The notes under the pieces were generated by a model, which was not told the DNA's origin, did no database searches, and was given only the letters and a program-made list of their open reading frames with translations. The position numbers and the translations under genes are program-made. Shown piece by piece: positions 33,434 through 43,803 of a DNA stretch of 64,000 bases. This stretch comes from Acidobacteriaceae bacterium (GTDB lineage Bacteria > Acidobacteriota > Terriglobia > Terriglobales > Acidobacteriaceae). The number at the start of each line of letters is the position of its first letter. Position 1 is the first letter of the stretch. Where the stretch lies: the NCBI GenBank assembly GCA_003134995.1, contig PLDC01000019.1:149920-213919 (forward strand), written 5' to 3'.

Positions 33434-34493
33434 TCACCGCAACTTTCTTAGCCTGAGTCCCAGCCTCGCCCTTCGGAGCCTCGGCCGGCTTCTTGCCTTC
33501 GCGACCCGGCAGCCAGCTCATCATGCCGCGCAACTGCGCGCCCACAATCTCGATGGGATGTTGCTGCTCCCGCTCGCGCAACTCGGCAAAGTTGTAACCG
33601 CCCTGCGCATTTTCACGAATCCACTCCCGAGCAAACGTTCCATCCTGAATGTCGGCCAGCGTCTTCTTCATTGCGATCCGCGTAGCGTCGCCAACAACTT
33701 TCTCGCCGCGCGTCAGGTCGCCATACTCAGCGGTATTCGAAATCGAGTGCCGCATCCGTCCCAGCCCGCCTTCATAAATCAAGTCGACAATCAGCTTCAT
33801 CTCATGCAGGCACTCGAAGTACGCAATCTCAGGAGCGTACCCGGCCTCGACCAGGGTCTCGAATCCCTTCTTGATCAGCGAAGTCAAACCGCCGCACAGC
33901 ACGGCCTGCTCGCCGAAAAGATCGCTCTCGGTTTCTTCGCGGAAAGTAGTCTGCAGCACGCCCGCTCGCGTTGAGCCAATGCCGTGCGCATAGGCCAAAG
34001 CAAATTCGTGCGCCCGCTTGCTCGCGTCCTGGCTGATCGCGATTAGCGATGGCACACCGCGACCCTCGCTATAAACCCGCCGCAACAAATGTCCCGGCGA
34101 CTTAGGCGCGATCATTACCACGTCCACATCGTTCGGCGGAACGATGGTTTTGAAATGAATGCTGAACCCGTGCGAGAACCCCAGAATCTTTCCGGGATGC
34201 AGATAAGGCTGCACATACTTCTCATAAACCGCCGCCTGCGTCTCATCCGGCGTAAGCATGTGGATCCAGTCCGCTCGCTTGGCCGCCTCATCCGGAGCCA
34301 CCACCACCATGCCATCCGCGCGAGCCTGCTGCGCGCTCGGCCGCGTCGGCTCGAGGCCCACGATGACCTTGCATCCGCTGTCGCGCAGGTTCTGCGCCTG
34401 CGCATGTCCCTGGCTGCCATAGCCCAGGATGGCGATGGTTTTGCCCTTCAGGGCCTCAGGATTCGCGTCGTGTTCATAAAAAATAGTAGCCAC
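33426..34493 (-). CDS. ilvC: Ketol-acid reductoisomerase (NADP+)
   Basis: Protein of 355 aa starting at GTG 34493, eight bases after AAGGAG. It converts acetolactate to dihydroxy-isovalerate. The Rossmann motif [12 protein letters not shown] is at the N-terminus, and the knotted C-terminal domain has [12 protein letters not shown] and the conserved Glu residues in [19 protein letters not shown] Lys/Ala/Glu-rich extension ([17 protein letters not shown]) ends the protein. It is the first gene of the ilv set. Confidence 0.95.
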   Translation of the reverse strand: MATIFYEHDANPEALKGKTIAILGYGSQGHAQAQNLRDSGCKVIVGLEPTRPSAQQARADGMVVVAPDEAAKRADWIHMLTPDETQAAVYEKYVQPYLHPGKILGFSHGFSIHFKTIVPPNDVDVVMIAPKSPGHLLRRVYSEGRGVPSLIAISQDASKRAHEFALAYAHGIGSTRAGVLQTTFREETESDLFGEQAVLCGGLTSLIKKGFETLVEAGYAPEIAYFECLHEMKLIVDLIYEGGLGRMRHSISNTAEYGDLTRGEKVVGDATRIAMKKTLADIQDGTFAREWIRENAQGGYNFAELREREQQHPIEIVGAQLRGMMSWLPGREGKKPAEAPKGEAGTQAKKVAVNA

Positions 34494-34867
34494 TAGGTTG
34501 CTCCTTTTGCGTGTAGCGCCAGTTTTTAGTCCTTTAAAGATGGATTCCGCTCAGCCAATGAATCTTGGGAAGGCCGGAATCCATGTTTGCAAACCGACCG
34601 GTCGGTCGGTATCTAATGATGCTATCCAACCCGTCCCTCCCCTGTCAAGGAAGAAGTTGCCGGTCCAGGCCGGACCCAGAACAACAGAAGTAATGACCCT
34701 TGGATGAACGTGGCTTGAGAGGCGGCGGCGAAACTGAGGATTCGTATCAGGGCAGAGCTTCAACTGCGCCGTTAAACTATTGAAGAAAAATGGCTTTAGC
34801 CATGACCGGCTGAATAGGGGAACATCTTCTCCGCATTCCCCGTATCAAGAACAAGGGAAAAACACCT
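34494..34867. other. Divergent regulatory region between ilvC and the PspC gene
   Basis: No gene is seen. The main landmark is the palindrome at 34593-34606. The rest shows no repeat. Confidence 0.55.
34593..34606. promoter_or_regulatory. 14-bp perfect palindrome, TetR-type operator candidate
   Basis: ACCGACCGGTCGGT is self-complementary and is followed by a partial extra CGGT. Its composition is like many TetR-family operators. It lies 100 bp upstream of ilvC and 262 bp upstream of the PspC gene; a TetR-family gene starts at 35305. Confidence 0.5.
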
Positions 34868-35191
34868 ATGATGTATTGCAACGCTTGCGGCAAGGCCATC
34901 GCGGAGGATGTCCGCTTCTGCTCCTACTGTGGCAATGTAGTGGGCATTCCAACCGCGCCCCGGAGATTAATGCGCTCCCGGGCCGATAAAAAAATTGCTG
35001 GCCTTTGTGCCGGGCTAGCCCAGCATTTCGATCTCGACGTAACCCTGGTGCGCATCCTCACCATCTTCCTAACCCTCGTCACCGGGGGCTGCCCGGGCGT
35101 CATCACCTATCTGATCGCGTGGATCATCGTCCCATCCGAGCCAGAAATGAGGACGGCGTTAGCGACCCAACAGCCGGTGCAGGCTAGCTAA
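34868..35191 (+). CDS. Zinc-ribbon PspC domain protein
   Basis: Protein of 107 aa. An N-terminal zinc ribbon (YCNACGK and FCSYCGN, residues 3-23) is joined to a PspC domain (about 36-93): RSRADKKIAGLCAGLAQHFDLDVTLVRI, then a membrane helix TIFLTLVTGGCPGVITYLIAWIIVP. PspC domains sense membrane stress in the phage-shock response; no other psp gene is present here. AAGGGAA lies upstream of paired ATGs, so the start could be 34868 or 34871. Confidence 0.88.
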   Translation: MMYCNACGKAIAEDVRFCSYCGNVVGIPTAPRRLMRSRADKKIAGLCAGLAQHFDLDVTLVRILTIFLTLVTGGCPGVITYLIAWIIVPSEPEMRTALATQQPVQAS

Positions 35192-35226
35192 TTTCTTGCC
35201 CGCCTCGCCAAGTGGCCGCAGGAGCG

Positions 35227-35258
35227 TGAGAACTGAGAACTGAGAACTGAGAACTGAA
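35227..35258. repeat. Tandem TGAGAACT repeat
   Basis: Four copies of an 8-bp unit. Similar CTGAGA-type short repeats occur at 6199-6222 and 61352-61391 (reverse orientation). Confidence 0.8.
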
Positions 35259-35304
35259 TCACTCCATTGGCATTTCCCGCGCTCTCCCGTTACCATGTCA
35301 CCCG

Positions 35305-35904
35305 ATGGCCCGCGAGACCACGGTCGACTCCCGGCAGGAAATCCTGCGCACCGCCGCACGCCTGTTTCAGCAGCGCGGCTACGACGCCACTTCCATGAAC
35401 GACGTCGCCGCCGCTCTCAAACTGAGCAAAGGCGGCCTCTACCACCACTTCCAGAGCAAAGACGAAATCCTGTTCGAGATCATGAACCACGCCATGGAGA
35501 TCACTCAGGACCGTGTGCTCAACCCCGTGCGCAGCATCGTCGACCCAGAAGAGCGGCTGCGCGCCCTGATCCGCTTGCACATCGAAGTAGTGCTCAGCCC
35601 GCGCGACCGCGAGATCACGGTGATGCTCCACGAGAACCATCCTCTGCCGCCCGCGCTGCGCAAGCGCATCAACGCCCGCAAAAAAGATTACATCCACTTC
35701 CTCGAAAACCTGATGGCGGAAGTTCAGAAAAAAGCGCAGCGTTCGAACCAGGCGAAAGGCAAAGTCAGCCCACGCGCCGCCGCCTTTGCCTTGCTCGGCA
35801 TGATTAACTGGATTTACCAGTGGTACAAACCGGAAGGCAACCTGCAGGCGCAAAACCTGATCCCTCAATTCACCGACCTCATCTTCGGAGGCATCTTCGC
35901 ATGA
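35305..35904 (+). CDS. TetR/AcrR family transcriptional regulator
   Basis: Protein of 199 aa. The N-terminal HTH is clear (about 8-54): RQEILRTAARLFQQRGYDATSMNDVAAALKLSKGGLYHHFQSKDEIL. The C-terminal ligand domain ends with ALLGMINWIYQWYKPEGNLQAQNLIPQFTDLIFGG, a pattern seen in KstR2-like and fatty-acid-type regulators. It overlaps the cupin gene by 4 bp (ATGA). The palindrome at 34593 is a candidate site for it. The ligand is unknown. Confidence 0.9.
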   Translation: MARETTVDSRQEILRTAARLFQQRGYDATSMNDVAAALKLSKGGLYHHFQSKDEILFEIMNHAMEITQDRVLNPVRSIVDPEERLRALIRLHIEVVLSPRDREITVMLHENHPLPPALRKRINARKKDYIHFLENLMAEVQKKAQRSNQAKGKVSPRAAAFALLGMINWIYQWYKPEGNLQAQNLIPQFTDLIFGGIFA

Positions 35905-36224
35905 AAACCGTCTTCGCCAGCCTCCCGGAGATCGAGGAACAGCGCGTCCAGAGCGGCAAGACCTACCGCGAGTTTCTCCGCGTGCCAGCCATGAGCGCCG
36001 GGCTCTACATTCTCCCTGCCGGAGCCACAGACCATCAGAAGCCGCATCGCGAAGACGAGATCTACTACGTGCTCCGCGGAAGCGCCCGCTTCAAAGCTGG
36101 CTCGGAAGACCGCGAGGTTTCCGCAGGCAGCGTAATCTTCGTCGCCGCCGAAGTCGGCCATCGCTTCTGCGACATCACCGAAGAACTTGCCGTGCTCGTC
36201 TTTTTCGCGCCGGCAGAAACTTAG
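35901..36224 (+). CDS. Small cupin domain protein
   Basis: Protein of 107 aa starting in the ATGA overlap with the TetR gene. The single cupin barrel has motif 1 (DHQKPHREDEIYYVLRGSARF) with two His and one Glu for metal binding, and motif 2 (GSVIFVAAEVGHRFCDI) with the last His. The function cannot be told from the fold. The operon with TetR and a GNAT gene suggests a small stress- or detoxification-type unit. Confidence 0.85.
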   Translation: MKTVFASLPEIEEQRVQSGKTYREFLRVPAMSAGLYILPAGATDHQKPHREDEIYYVLRGSARFKAGSEDREVSAGSVIFVAAEVGHRFCDITEELAVLVFFAPAET

Positions 36225-36235
36225 ACTTGCGCGCA

Positions 36236-36772
36236 ATGACTTACCCGATCCTACCCATGCTCCCAGGCCTTTGGCCCGCCGTCCGCGAGATCTATCGCGA
36301 GGGCATTGCCACGGGCAATGCAACCTTTGAAGTTGAGCTTCCGGATTGGGAGAAGTGGGATAGCAACCATCGCAAGACTTGTCGGCTAGTAGCGTTGGAA
36401 CCGTTCCCGGACGATGGCGTCGATCGTTTGATTCCTCTTGGAAATTTTCGCGTCCTCGGCTGGGCCGCGCTCAGCCCAGCCTCAACCCGCCGCGTCTACG
36501 CCGGAGTCGCCGAGGTCTCCGTGTACGTGGCCGCCGCGGCGCGAGGCAAAGGTGTTGGCAAGTCGCTGCTGAAGGCTCTGATCCAGGAATCCGAAGTCAA
36601 GGGAGTCTGGACCCTGCAAGCCGGAATCTTTCCCGAGAACTCCGCCAGCATCTCCCTGCACAAGTCCTGCGGATTCCGTAAAGTCGGCGTGAGGCGCCGA
36701 ATCGGCAAGTTGGGCGACACTTGGAGAGATGTGCTCCTACTCGAGCGCCGCAGCACGACCGTAGGCAAATAA
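36236..36772 (+). CDS. GNAT acetyltransferase, phosphinothricin acetyltransferase-like
   Basis: Protein of 178 aa from the ATG at 36236, 11 bp after the cupin stop. Family features are REIYREGIATGNATFE near the N-terminus, EVSVYVAAAARGKGVGKSLLKALI for acetyl-CoA binding, and NSASISLHKSCGFRKVGVRRRIGKLGDTWRDVLLLER at the C-terminus. This matches the PAT/ArsN-like N-acetyltransferases that acetylate phosphinothricin, methionine sulfoximine or related amino-acid analogues. The natural substrate is not known. Confidence 0.85.
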   Translation: MTYPILPMLPGLWPAVREIYREGIATGNATFEVELPDWEKWDSNHRKTCRLVALEPFPDDGVDRLIPLGNFRVLGWAALSPASTRRVYAGVAEVSVYVAAAARGKGVGKSLLKALIQESEVKGVWTLQAGIFPENSASISLHKSCGFRKVGVRRRIGKLGDTWRDVLLLERRSTTVGK

Positions 36773-36824
36773 ACCACTATCCGAATTCGCTGGCCAAATT
36801 AAATCGACTGCCCAGAAGCGGAAG

Positions 36825-37295
36825 CTAACTTTTCTCGATATACCTTCCCACGATCGCAGCGCAAGCCTCAACAAAATCCTGTTCCGATTTCGTGAACGTC
36901 CCGGCAAAATAACTCTCGATATCCAACTCCGCCGCGAGCTTGTTCCTCACAAAAATGGGGACAACGATTTCACTATTCACCATCGGTGATCCCGAAAGAT
37001 ATCGCGGATCTTTCGAGACATCATCGACAACAACGGTCTGCCCGCTGCTGGCTGCGGCGCCACAGAGTCCCGTGTCGAGTGGAATGCGGGCATTGGGCGT
37101 AAAGCTGCCGACAAATGGCCCGACCAGCAAAATACCCGCGTCTGCCGGATCCACCAGATAAAATCCCACCCAGTTGTAGCGCGTCATCGTTTCATGCAGA
37201 CGTTGCGCCATACGCTTCATCACCGACTCAGCCGTCGCCGCGGTTCGAACAAATTCCTGAAATTCCTGCAGAAGTTGTTCACGCCCAACCGCCAT
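36825..37295 (-). CDS. GAF domain protein, free-Met-R-sulfoxide-reductase-like but lacking two cysteines
   Basis: Protein of 156 aa, a single GAF domain: RYNWVGFYLVDPADAGILLVGPFVGSFTPNARIPLDTGLCGAAA and NSEIVVPIFVRNKLAAELDIESYFAGTFTKSEQDFVE. The outline follows free methionine-(R)-sulfoxide reductase (fRMsr). Of the three fRMsr cysteines only the one in GLCGA is present; the positions in FTPNARI and YLSGSPMVNSE are not Cys. A small-ligand sensor is therefore more likely than an active reductase. It is convergent with the GNAT gene. Confidence 0.75.
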   Translation of the reverse strand: MAVGREQLLQEFQEFVRTAATAESVMKRMAQRLHETMTRYNWVGFYLVDPADAGILLVGPFVGSFTPNARIPLDTGLCGAAASSGQTVVVDDVSKDPRYLSGSPMVNSEIVVPIFVRNKLAAELDIESYFAGTFTKSEQDFVEACAAIVGRYIEKS

Positions 37296-37546
37296 CTTTC
37301 AGCCCTCGCCGTAATCGTCAGGAAGCTCCACAGTCTGCCACGCCTTCCGTCGCATTAGTGTACGCGGTCGGCAAAAGTTTCAAGCAGGCGAATACTCCCG
37401 TTTTCTTTCTCCCAAACGAAACGAATTCGCTGCTGGCATCACTACCTCCTATGCAGCGGATGCGAATTCCCATCCGCTCTCCCGGCCAAGGTCGGATGAG
37501 TGCGATGCGGCGCGCTCAAAACAATGGTTCAACTATAGGAGCGAAT

Positions 37547-40036
37547 ATGCCACAACCTGAAAAAAACAAATCCCGCGAAGCTTCGCAGAAGTACGTCAAA
37601 CTGAATGGAAGCGAGCGGCTACGGGCGCCCAATGCCACGATCATCGGGCCCACCGACGCGAATCAGAAACTGGAGGTGAGCATCGTCCTCCGGCGCCGCC
37701 GCGATGGATCCCAGGTACCCGACTTCGAATATTTTGCCAAGACCCAGCCCAAAGATCGCCCTCAGCTCTCCGAAGAAGAATTCGCCGCCAAGTACGGCGC
37801 GGCCCCGGACGATGTCAATCGAGTCACCGAGTTTGCCCAGTCACACGGCCTGACGATCGTCGAATCCAACGCCGCGCGGCGCAGTGTGATCGTGTCTGGC
37901 ACGGTCGCCCAGATGCAGGAAACCTTTGCTGTAACTCTGAGTGACTACAAGCACGAGTACACTGAGGGGCGGGATAGCGAATCGAAATCCGAAATTTATC
38001 GCGGCCGCGAGGGCTCCGTACAGGTTCCCGCCGATCTTTCCGAGATCATCATCGGTGTTTTCGGTCTGGACAATCGCAGAGTCGCCAAGCGTGCAGTCGC
38101 CGGCGATCCTCCGGGTACGGCTCCCTTAACCGTCCCGCATCTGACTGAGCTCTACGACTTCCCGACAAACTCCGCCGCCGGACAAACCATCGCCATTCTC
38201 TCCGAGGGAGGCTTTAAGGCGGCCGATCTGCATACTTACTACACGGGCCTGCCCGCCGCCTACAAAAGCCTCTACCCAATGCCCGTGATAAAGCCGATTC
38301 CGGTGACTGCGGGGAACGGATTTCCCGACGGCGAAACTACGCAAGACATTTGCATCGCTTTCTCGGCCGCGCCCGGTGCCAACGTTTCCGTCTACTTCAC
38401 CCTGTTCAGCCAGTTCGGATGGCATCAAACGCTTAATCGCATCATCCATCCCCATCCCGGCGATGCGCCTTGTTCCGTGATCTCCACCAGTTTCTACATG
38501 TCAAACGGCGACGACCCGGCCACGCTTGCGGCCGAAGGTATCACCGTGGCCTGGCTTCAGGCCGTTCATATGACGCTCCAGGACGCGGCGATTCGGAATG
38601 TCACTTTCTGCGTTTGCTCCGGAGACTTCGGAGTGAACATGTCGGCATACTTCGGAGTCTTTGATGGCAAGCAGCACGTCACCTATCCCGCCAGCGATCC
38701 CTGGGCCCTCAGCGTCGGTGGAACCACCGTCGGAGATATTGTCGGCGCCACCTTTGACGAATACGTTTGGAACGACCCAACAGGCGCCTCCGATTGGGGA
38801 ACGACCTGCGGCGGAGTCAGCGACCATTTCCGTTGGCTGCCGCCTTACCAGGTCGGAGCCGGAGTGCCTGTATCGCTCGTCGATGGCCACGTCGGCCGGG
38901 GCGTCCCCGACGTTGCCGGCAATGCGAGCATACATAGCGGCATCAAAGGCATCGTCGTAAACGGAGTTCCTACCATCGGCAACGGGACCAGCGCATCCAC
39001 TCCACTTTGGGCCGGACTGATCGCCGTACTCAACGCGGCGTTAGGCACGCGGCTTGGTTTCATAAATCCCACACTCTATGCCCTGGGTGAAACTGTATTC
39101 CGCGATATCGATCCCCCGCCCGGCCCGCTCAACAATGGAAATGGTGGCGTACCCGGATATCCCGCACGCCCTGGGTGGGATGCTTGTACCGGATGGGGCA
39201 GCCCGAGAGGCACCAGGCTGCTTGCAGCGTTGGGTCATGAGCCCGCAGTGGCAACCGCCATCGCAAGCGGTGGAAATTTCGGCAGCGTCTGCCGCGGCTC
39301 CTTCAGAGACGAGTTGCTCACCATCAACAACGCCGTCCTTCCCTCCACAAGTAATCTCCCCAGCCTCGCCAACCTGGGATTGCTTTCCATATCGAAGATC
39401 ACCTCGTCTTCTCCGGATTTCCTCGTGCCCGATGTGAGTTCCTATCCGCTCTTGGTTCGCGCCGCGGAATCCATCGACGTGGTGTTGCGTTTCCAGCCCA
39501 CAAATTCCGGTTCGATGGTTGGGAAGATCTCCATTTACAGCAACTCTTCTTCGAGCCCACACACAATCTCGGTCAGCGGCAACGCGCCCTCGGGCAAACT
39601 CGCTGTCACCGGCTCGGCATGCTTTGGAGGAGTCAAAGCCTGCTCCTGCGCCGAGCGCACAATCTCCATCTGCAACGTCGGCGATTGCACCCTTGACGTG
39701 ACCAGCGTCGCCTTCAAACGCAAAAATCCGCATTGGAAGCTGATCAACAATCCCTTTCCTGCGGCGTTGCACCCCGGCTCCTGTCTCGGCGTCGTTATTC
39801 GATACCAGGCCACGGAACGCATATCACGATCCTGTGAACTGCTCATCACCAGCGACGACCCAACCACTCCCGTCAAGACTCTCGACGTGATGGCTTACAC
39901 CATCTGGAGCGAGTGCGGCAGCAAACACTCCTGCGAGGCTTGCAAGAAGGGATGTTGCGAGCAACACCATGACGACTGCTCATGCGACGAAGTCCTCGCC
40001 GGCTGTTGCGACGAAGATGAGGCAGACGGCAGCTAA
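37547..40036 (+). CDS. S53 family peptidase (sedolisin/kumamolisin type) with Cys-rich tail
   Basis: Protein of 829 aa from the ATG at 37547, placed by AGGAG (37537-37541); the longer frame upstream crosses the GAF gene start. A pro-kumamolisin activation domain (about 30-180) precedes the catalytic domain. The catalytic residues are Glu263 and Asp267 in GETTQDI, the oxyanion Asp in CSGDFGV and Ser482 in GTSASTP. A C-terminal part with Ig-like/choice-of-anchor beta domains follows. The last 42 residues contain nine Cys, including two CC pairs, plus His and acidic residues. No N-terminal signal peptide is seen. It should be an acid-active endopeptidase. Confidence 0.87.
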   Translation: MPQPEKNKSREASQKYVKLNGSERLRAPNATIIGPTDANQKLEVSIVLRRRRDGSQVPDFEYFAKTQPKDRPQLSEEEFAAKYGAAPDDVNRVTEFAQSHGLTIVESNAARRSVIVSGTVAQMQETFAVTLSDYKHEYTEGRDSESKSEIYRGREGSVQVPADLSEIIIGVFGLDNRRVAKRAVAGDPPGTAPLTVPHLTELYDFPTNSAAGQTIAILSEGGFKAADLHTYYTGLPAAYKSLYPMPVIKPIPVTAGNGFPDGETTQDICIAFSAAPGANVSVYFTLFSQFGWHQTLNRIIHPHPGDAPCSVISTSFYMSNGDDPATLAAEGITVAWLQAVHMTLQDAAIRNVTFCVCSGDFGVNMSAYFGVFDGKQHVTYPASDPWALSVGGTTVGDIVGATFDEYVWNDPTGASDWGTTCGGVSDHFRWLPPYQVGAGVPVSLVDGHVGRGVPDVAGNASIHSGIKGIVVNGVPTIGNGTSASTPLWAGLIAVLNAALGTRLGFINPTLYALGETVFRDIDPPPGPLNNGNGGVPGYPARPGWDACTGWGSPRGTRLLAALGHEPAVATAIASGGNFGSVCRGSFRDELLTINNAVLPSTSNLPSLANLGLLSISKITSSSPDFLVPDVSSYPLLVRAAESIDVVLRFQPTNSGSMVGKISIYSNSSSSPHTISVSGNAPSGKLAVTGSACFGGVKACSCAERTISICNVGDCTLDVTSVAFKRKNPHWKLINNPFPAALHPGSCLGVVIRYQATERISRSCELLITSDDPTTPVKTLDVMAYTIWSECGSKHSCEACKKGCCEQHHDDCSCDEVLAGCCDEDEADGS

Positions 40037-40055
40037 TCTGCGAAGCGTCGAGAAA

Positions 40056-40094
40056 CAAAAGGGGCGAGCCCAGAAGGCTCGCCCTAAGTTATTC
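40056..40094. terminator. Bidirectional terminator between the S53 peptidase and katG
   Basis: GGGCGAGCC (40062-40070), loop CAGAA and GGCTCGCCC (40076-40084). It has TAAGTTATT on the plus side and an A-rich run (AAACAAAA) that gives a U tract for the minus strand. Confidence 0.8.
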
Positions 40095-40135
40095 GTCAAA
40101 CGTCCCCATCCGTCGCAGTTTCTTTGTCGCCAACC

Positions 40136-42424
<2,289 letters not shown>

Positions 42425-42446
42425 TTAGGTATTGCGTGAGTTAAAA

Positions 42447-42875
42447 CTACTTCTTCGCGCTGCACCGCCGGCAAAGTCCAAACACCTCCACCAGCGGCTG
42501 CGTCAGATCAAAGCCACGCGGCGCATGCCGCGACAGCTTTTTGTAATTAATGAAATCACCTTCAATGTCCTGCACTGCCTTGCAGCGCGTACAGACCAGA
42601 TGGTGATGCGGTTCAAGATTTCCTTCCACCAGCAGAGTGGAAGCATGAGGGCTCACCTCCCGCAGCAATCCGTGTGCCACGAACAGCCGCAGGTTCTTGT
42701 AAACCGTAGCCAGAGAAATAGACGGAGTTCTGCGCCGCACTTCGGCGAAGATGCTTTCAGGCGAATAGTGTCCAGGCATGGCCACAACAGCCTCATAAAT
42801 AACCTGCCGCTGATGCGTAGCCGCCAAGCCACACTTCCAAGCCAGTTCCCGAAATTGTTCGTGGGAAGATTGCAT
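42447..42875 (-). CDS. perR: Fur-family peroxide regulator (PerR-like)
   Basis: Protein of 142 aa. The winged HTH covers about 15-75 (ATHQRQVIYEAVVAMPGHYSPESIFAEVRRRTPSISLATVYKNLRLF). GNLEPHHHLVCTRCKAVQDI carries the His cluster and the first CxxC, and CRRC gives the second CxxC of the structural zinc site. The position just upstream of katG and the Per-type box in its own promoter argue for PerR rather than Fur. Confidence 0.88.
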   Translation of the reverse strand: MQSSHEQFRELAWKCGLAATHQRQVIYEAVVAMPGHYSPESIFAEVRRRTPSISLATVYKNLRLFVAHGLLREVSPHASTLLVEGNLEPHHHLVCTRCKAVQDIEGDFINYKKLSRHAPRGFDLTQPLVEVFGLCRRCSAKK

Positions 42876-42896
42876 TAGGAAAGCATAATTGTTAGA

Positions 42897-42911
42897 TGAG
42901 AATGATTATAA
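42897..42911. promoter_or_regulatory. Per/Fur box upstream of perR-katG
   Basis: TGAGAATGATTATAA matches the Per box consensus TTATAATNATTATAA at all but two positions. It ends 22 bp before the perR start and should mediate autoregulation and katG control. Confidence 0.65.
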
Positions 42912-42972
42912 TCCAAGAATGATTGTGAACACACAAAAAATGCTTGTTCCGCGCAGGGTCGGCGGAGCTGCC

Positions 42973-43773
42973 TTAAAGTTCGATTGCGCCGTGAAGGTGC
43001 AAGCGTGCGCGGCCGGCGATCTTCACACGATCGCCGCTGACTGTGCACTGCATGGTTCCACCGCGGGCACTGAGTTGCTGCGCTCGCAACCGTTCCTTGC
43101 CCAGCCGGCTCGACCAGTATGGAGCCAGTGTGCAATGGATCGAACCTGTGGCAGGGTCCTCGTCGATGCCGATCGATGGCGCAAAAAATCGGCACACGTA
43201 ATCCACATCGTGCTCACCGGGCGCGGTAACAATCGTTCCGATCCCGCCGTCAGTCTTGGCCAGCGCGCCAATGTCGGGCGAGAGCGTTCGCACTTGCTCA
43301 GCCTCATCGACTACCACAAGATAGTCGCGCGACTTCGTTACCAGCGCCGACTTCAAGCCCAGAGCCTCTAACAGACCAACTGGAGTCTCGCATGGTTGGC
43401 CAGGCCTGGCGGGAAAATCCATTTCAAACCTGTCATGCTCACCAGAATCTCGAACTTGAGCGACAGTCAGCACACCGCTGCGAGTATGGAAACGAACCGG
43501 CCACACGTTGTGCTCGCGCAACGCAAGCACATAAGCGGACGCCAGCGTGGCGTGCCCGCACAGATCGTCTTCGATTTTCGGCGTAAACCAGCGCAAGTCA
43601 AAATCACCATCCCCGCGAGAAACCACGAAAGCAGTGTTGCTGTGACGGTTCTCAATCGCAATTTTCTGCATGATGCCATTCGCAGGAAAAGCGGAGAGGA
43701 TGCACACTCCCGCAGGGTTACCCGCAAAAAGTTCATCCGCGAACACGTCAACGTGATAATAGGGAATTGCCAT
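42973..43773 (-). CDS. PhzF-family isomerase-like protein
   Basis: Protein of 266 aa, the usual size. It has YHVDVFADELFAGNPAGVC at the start, LRWFTPKIEDDLCGHATLASAYVL, and the late motif GIDEDPATGSIHCTLAPYW, all typical of the PhzF/diaminopimelate-epimerase-like fold. The catalytic Glu normally found in the (S/H)SETAF motif is replaced: the sequence reads HSNTAF, with Asn46. No phenazine genes are nearby, so the name reflects the fold only. Confidence 0.87.
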   Translation of the reverse strand: MAIPYYHVDVFADELFAGNPAGVCILSAFPANGIMQKIAIENRHSNTAFVVSRGDGDFDLRWFTPKIEDDLCGHATLASAYVLALREHNVWPVRFHTRSGVLTVAQVRDSGEHDRFEMDFPARPGQPCETPVGLLEALGLKSALVTKSRDYLVVVDEAEQVRTLSPDIGALAKTDGGIGTIVTAPGEHDVDYVCRFFAPSIGIDEDPATGSIHCTLAPYWSSRLGKERLRAQQLSARGGTMQCTVSGDRVKIAGRARLHLHGAIEL

Positions 43774-43803
43774 GATGCGTTTCTCTAAACCTGGCGGATC
43801 GAG

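Noticed and set aside
36825..37295. Active free-methionine-R-sulfoxide reductase
   Set aside because: Two of the three required cysteines are absent.
42973..43773. Phenazine biosynthesis gene
   Set aside because: The PhzF name describes the fold; no other phenazine gene is present and the catalytic Glu is changed.
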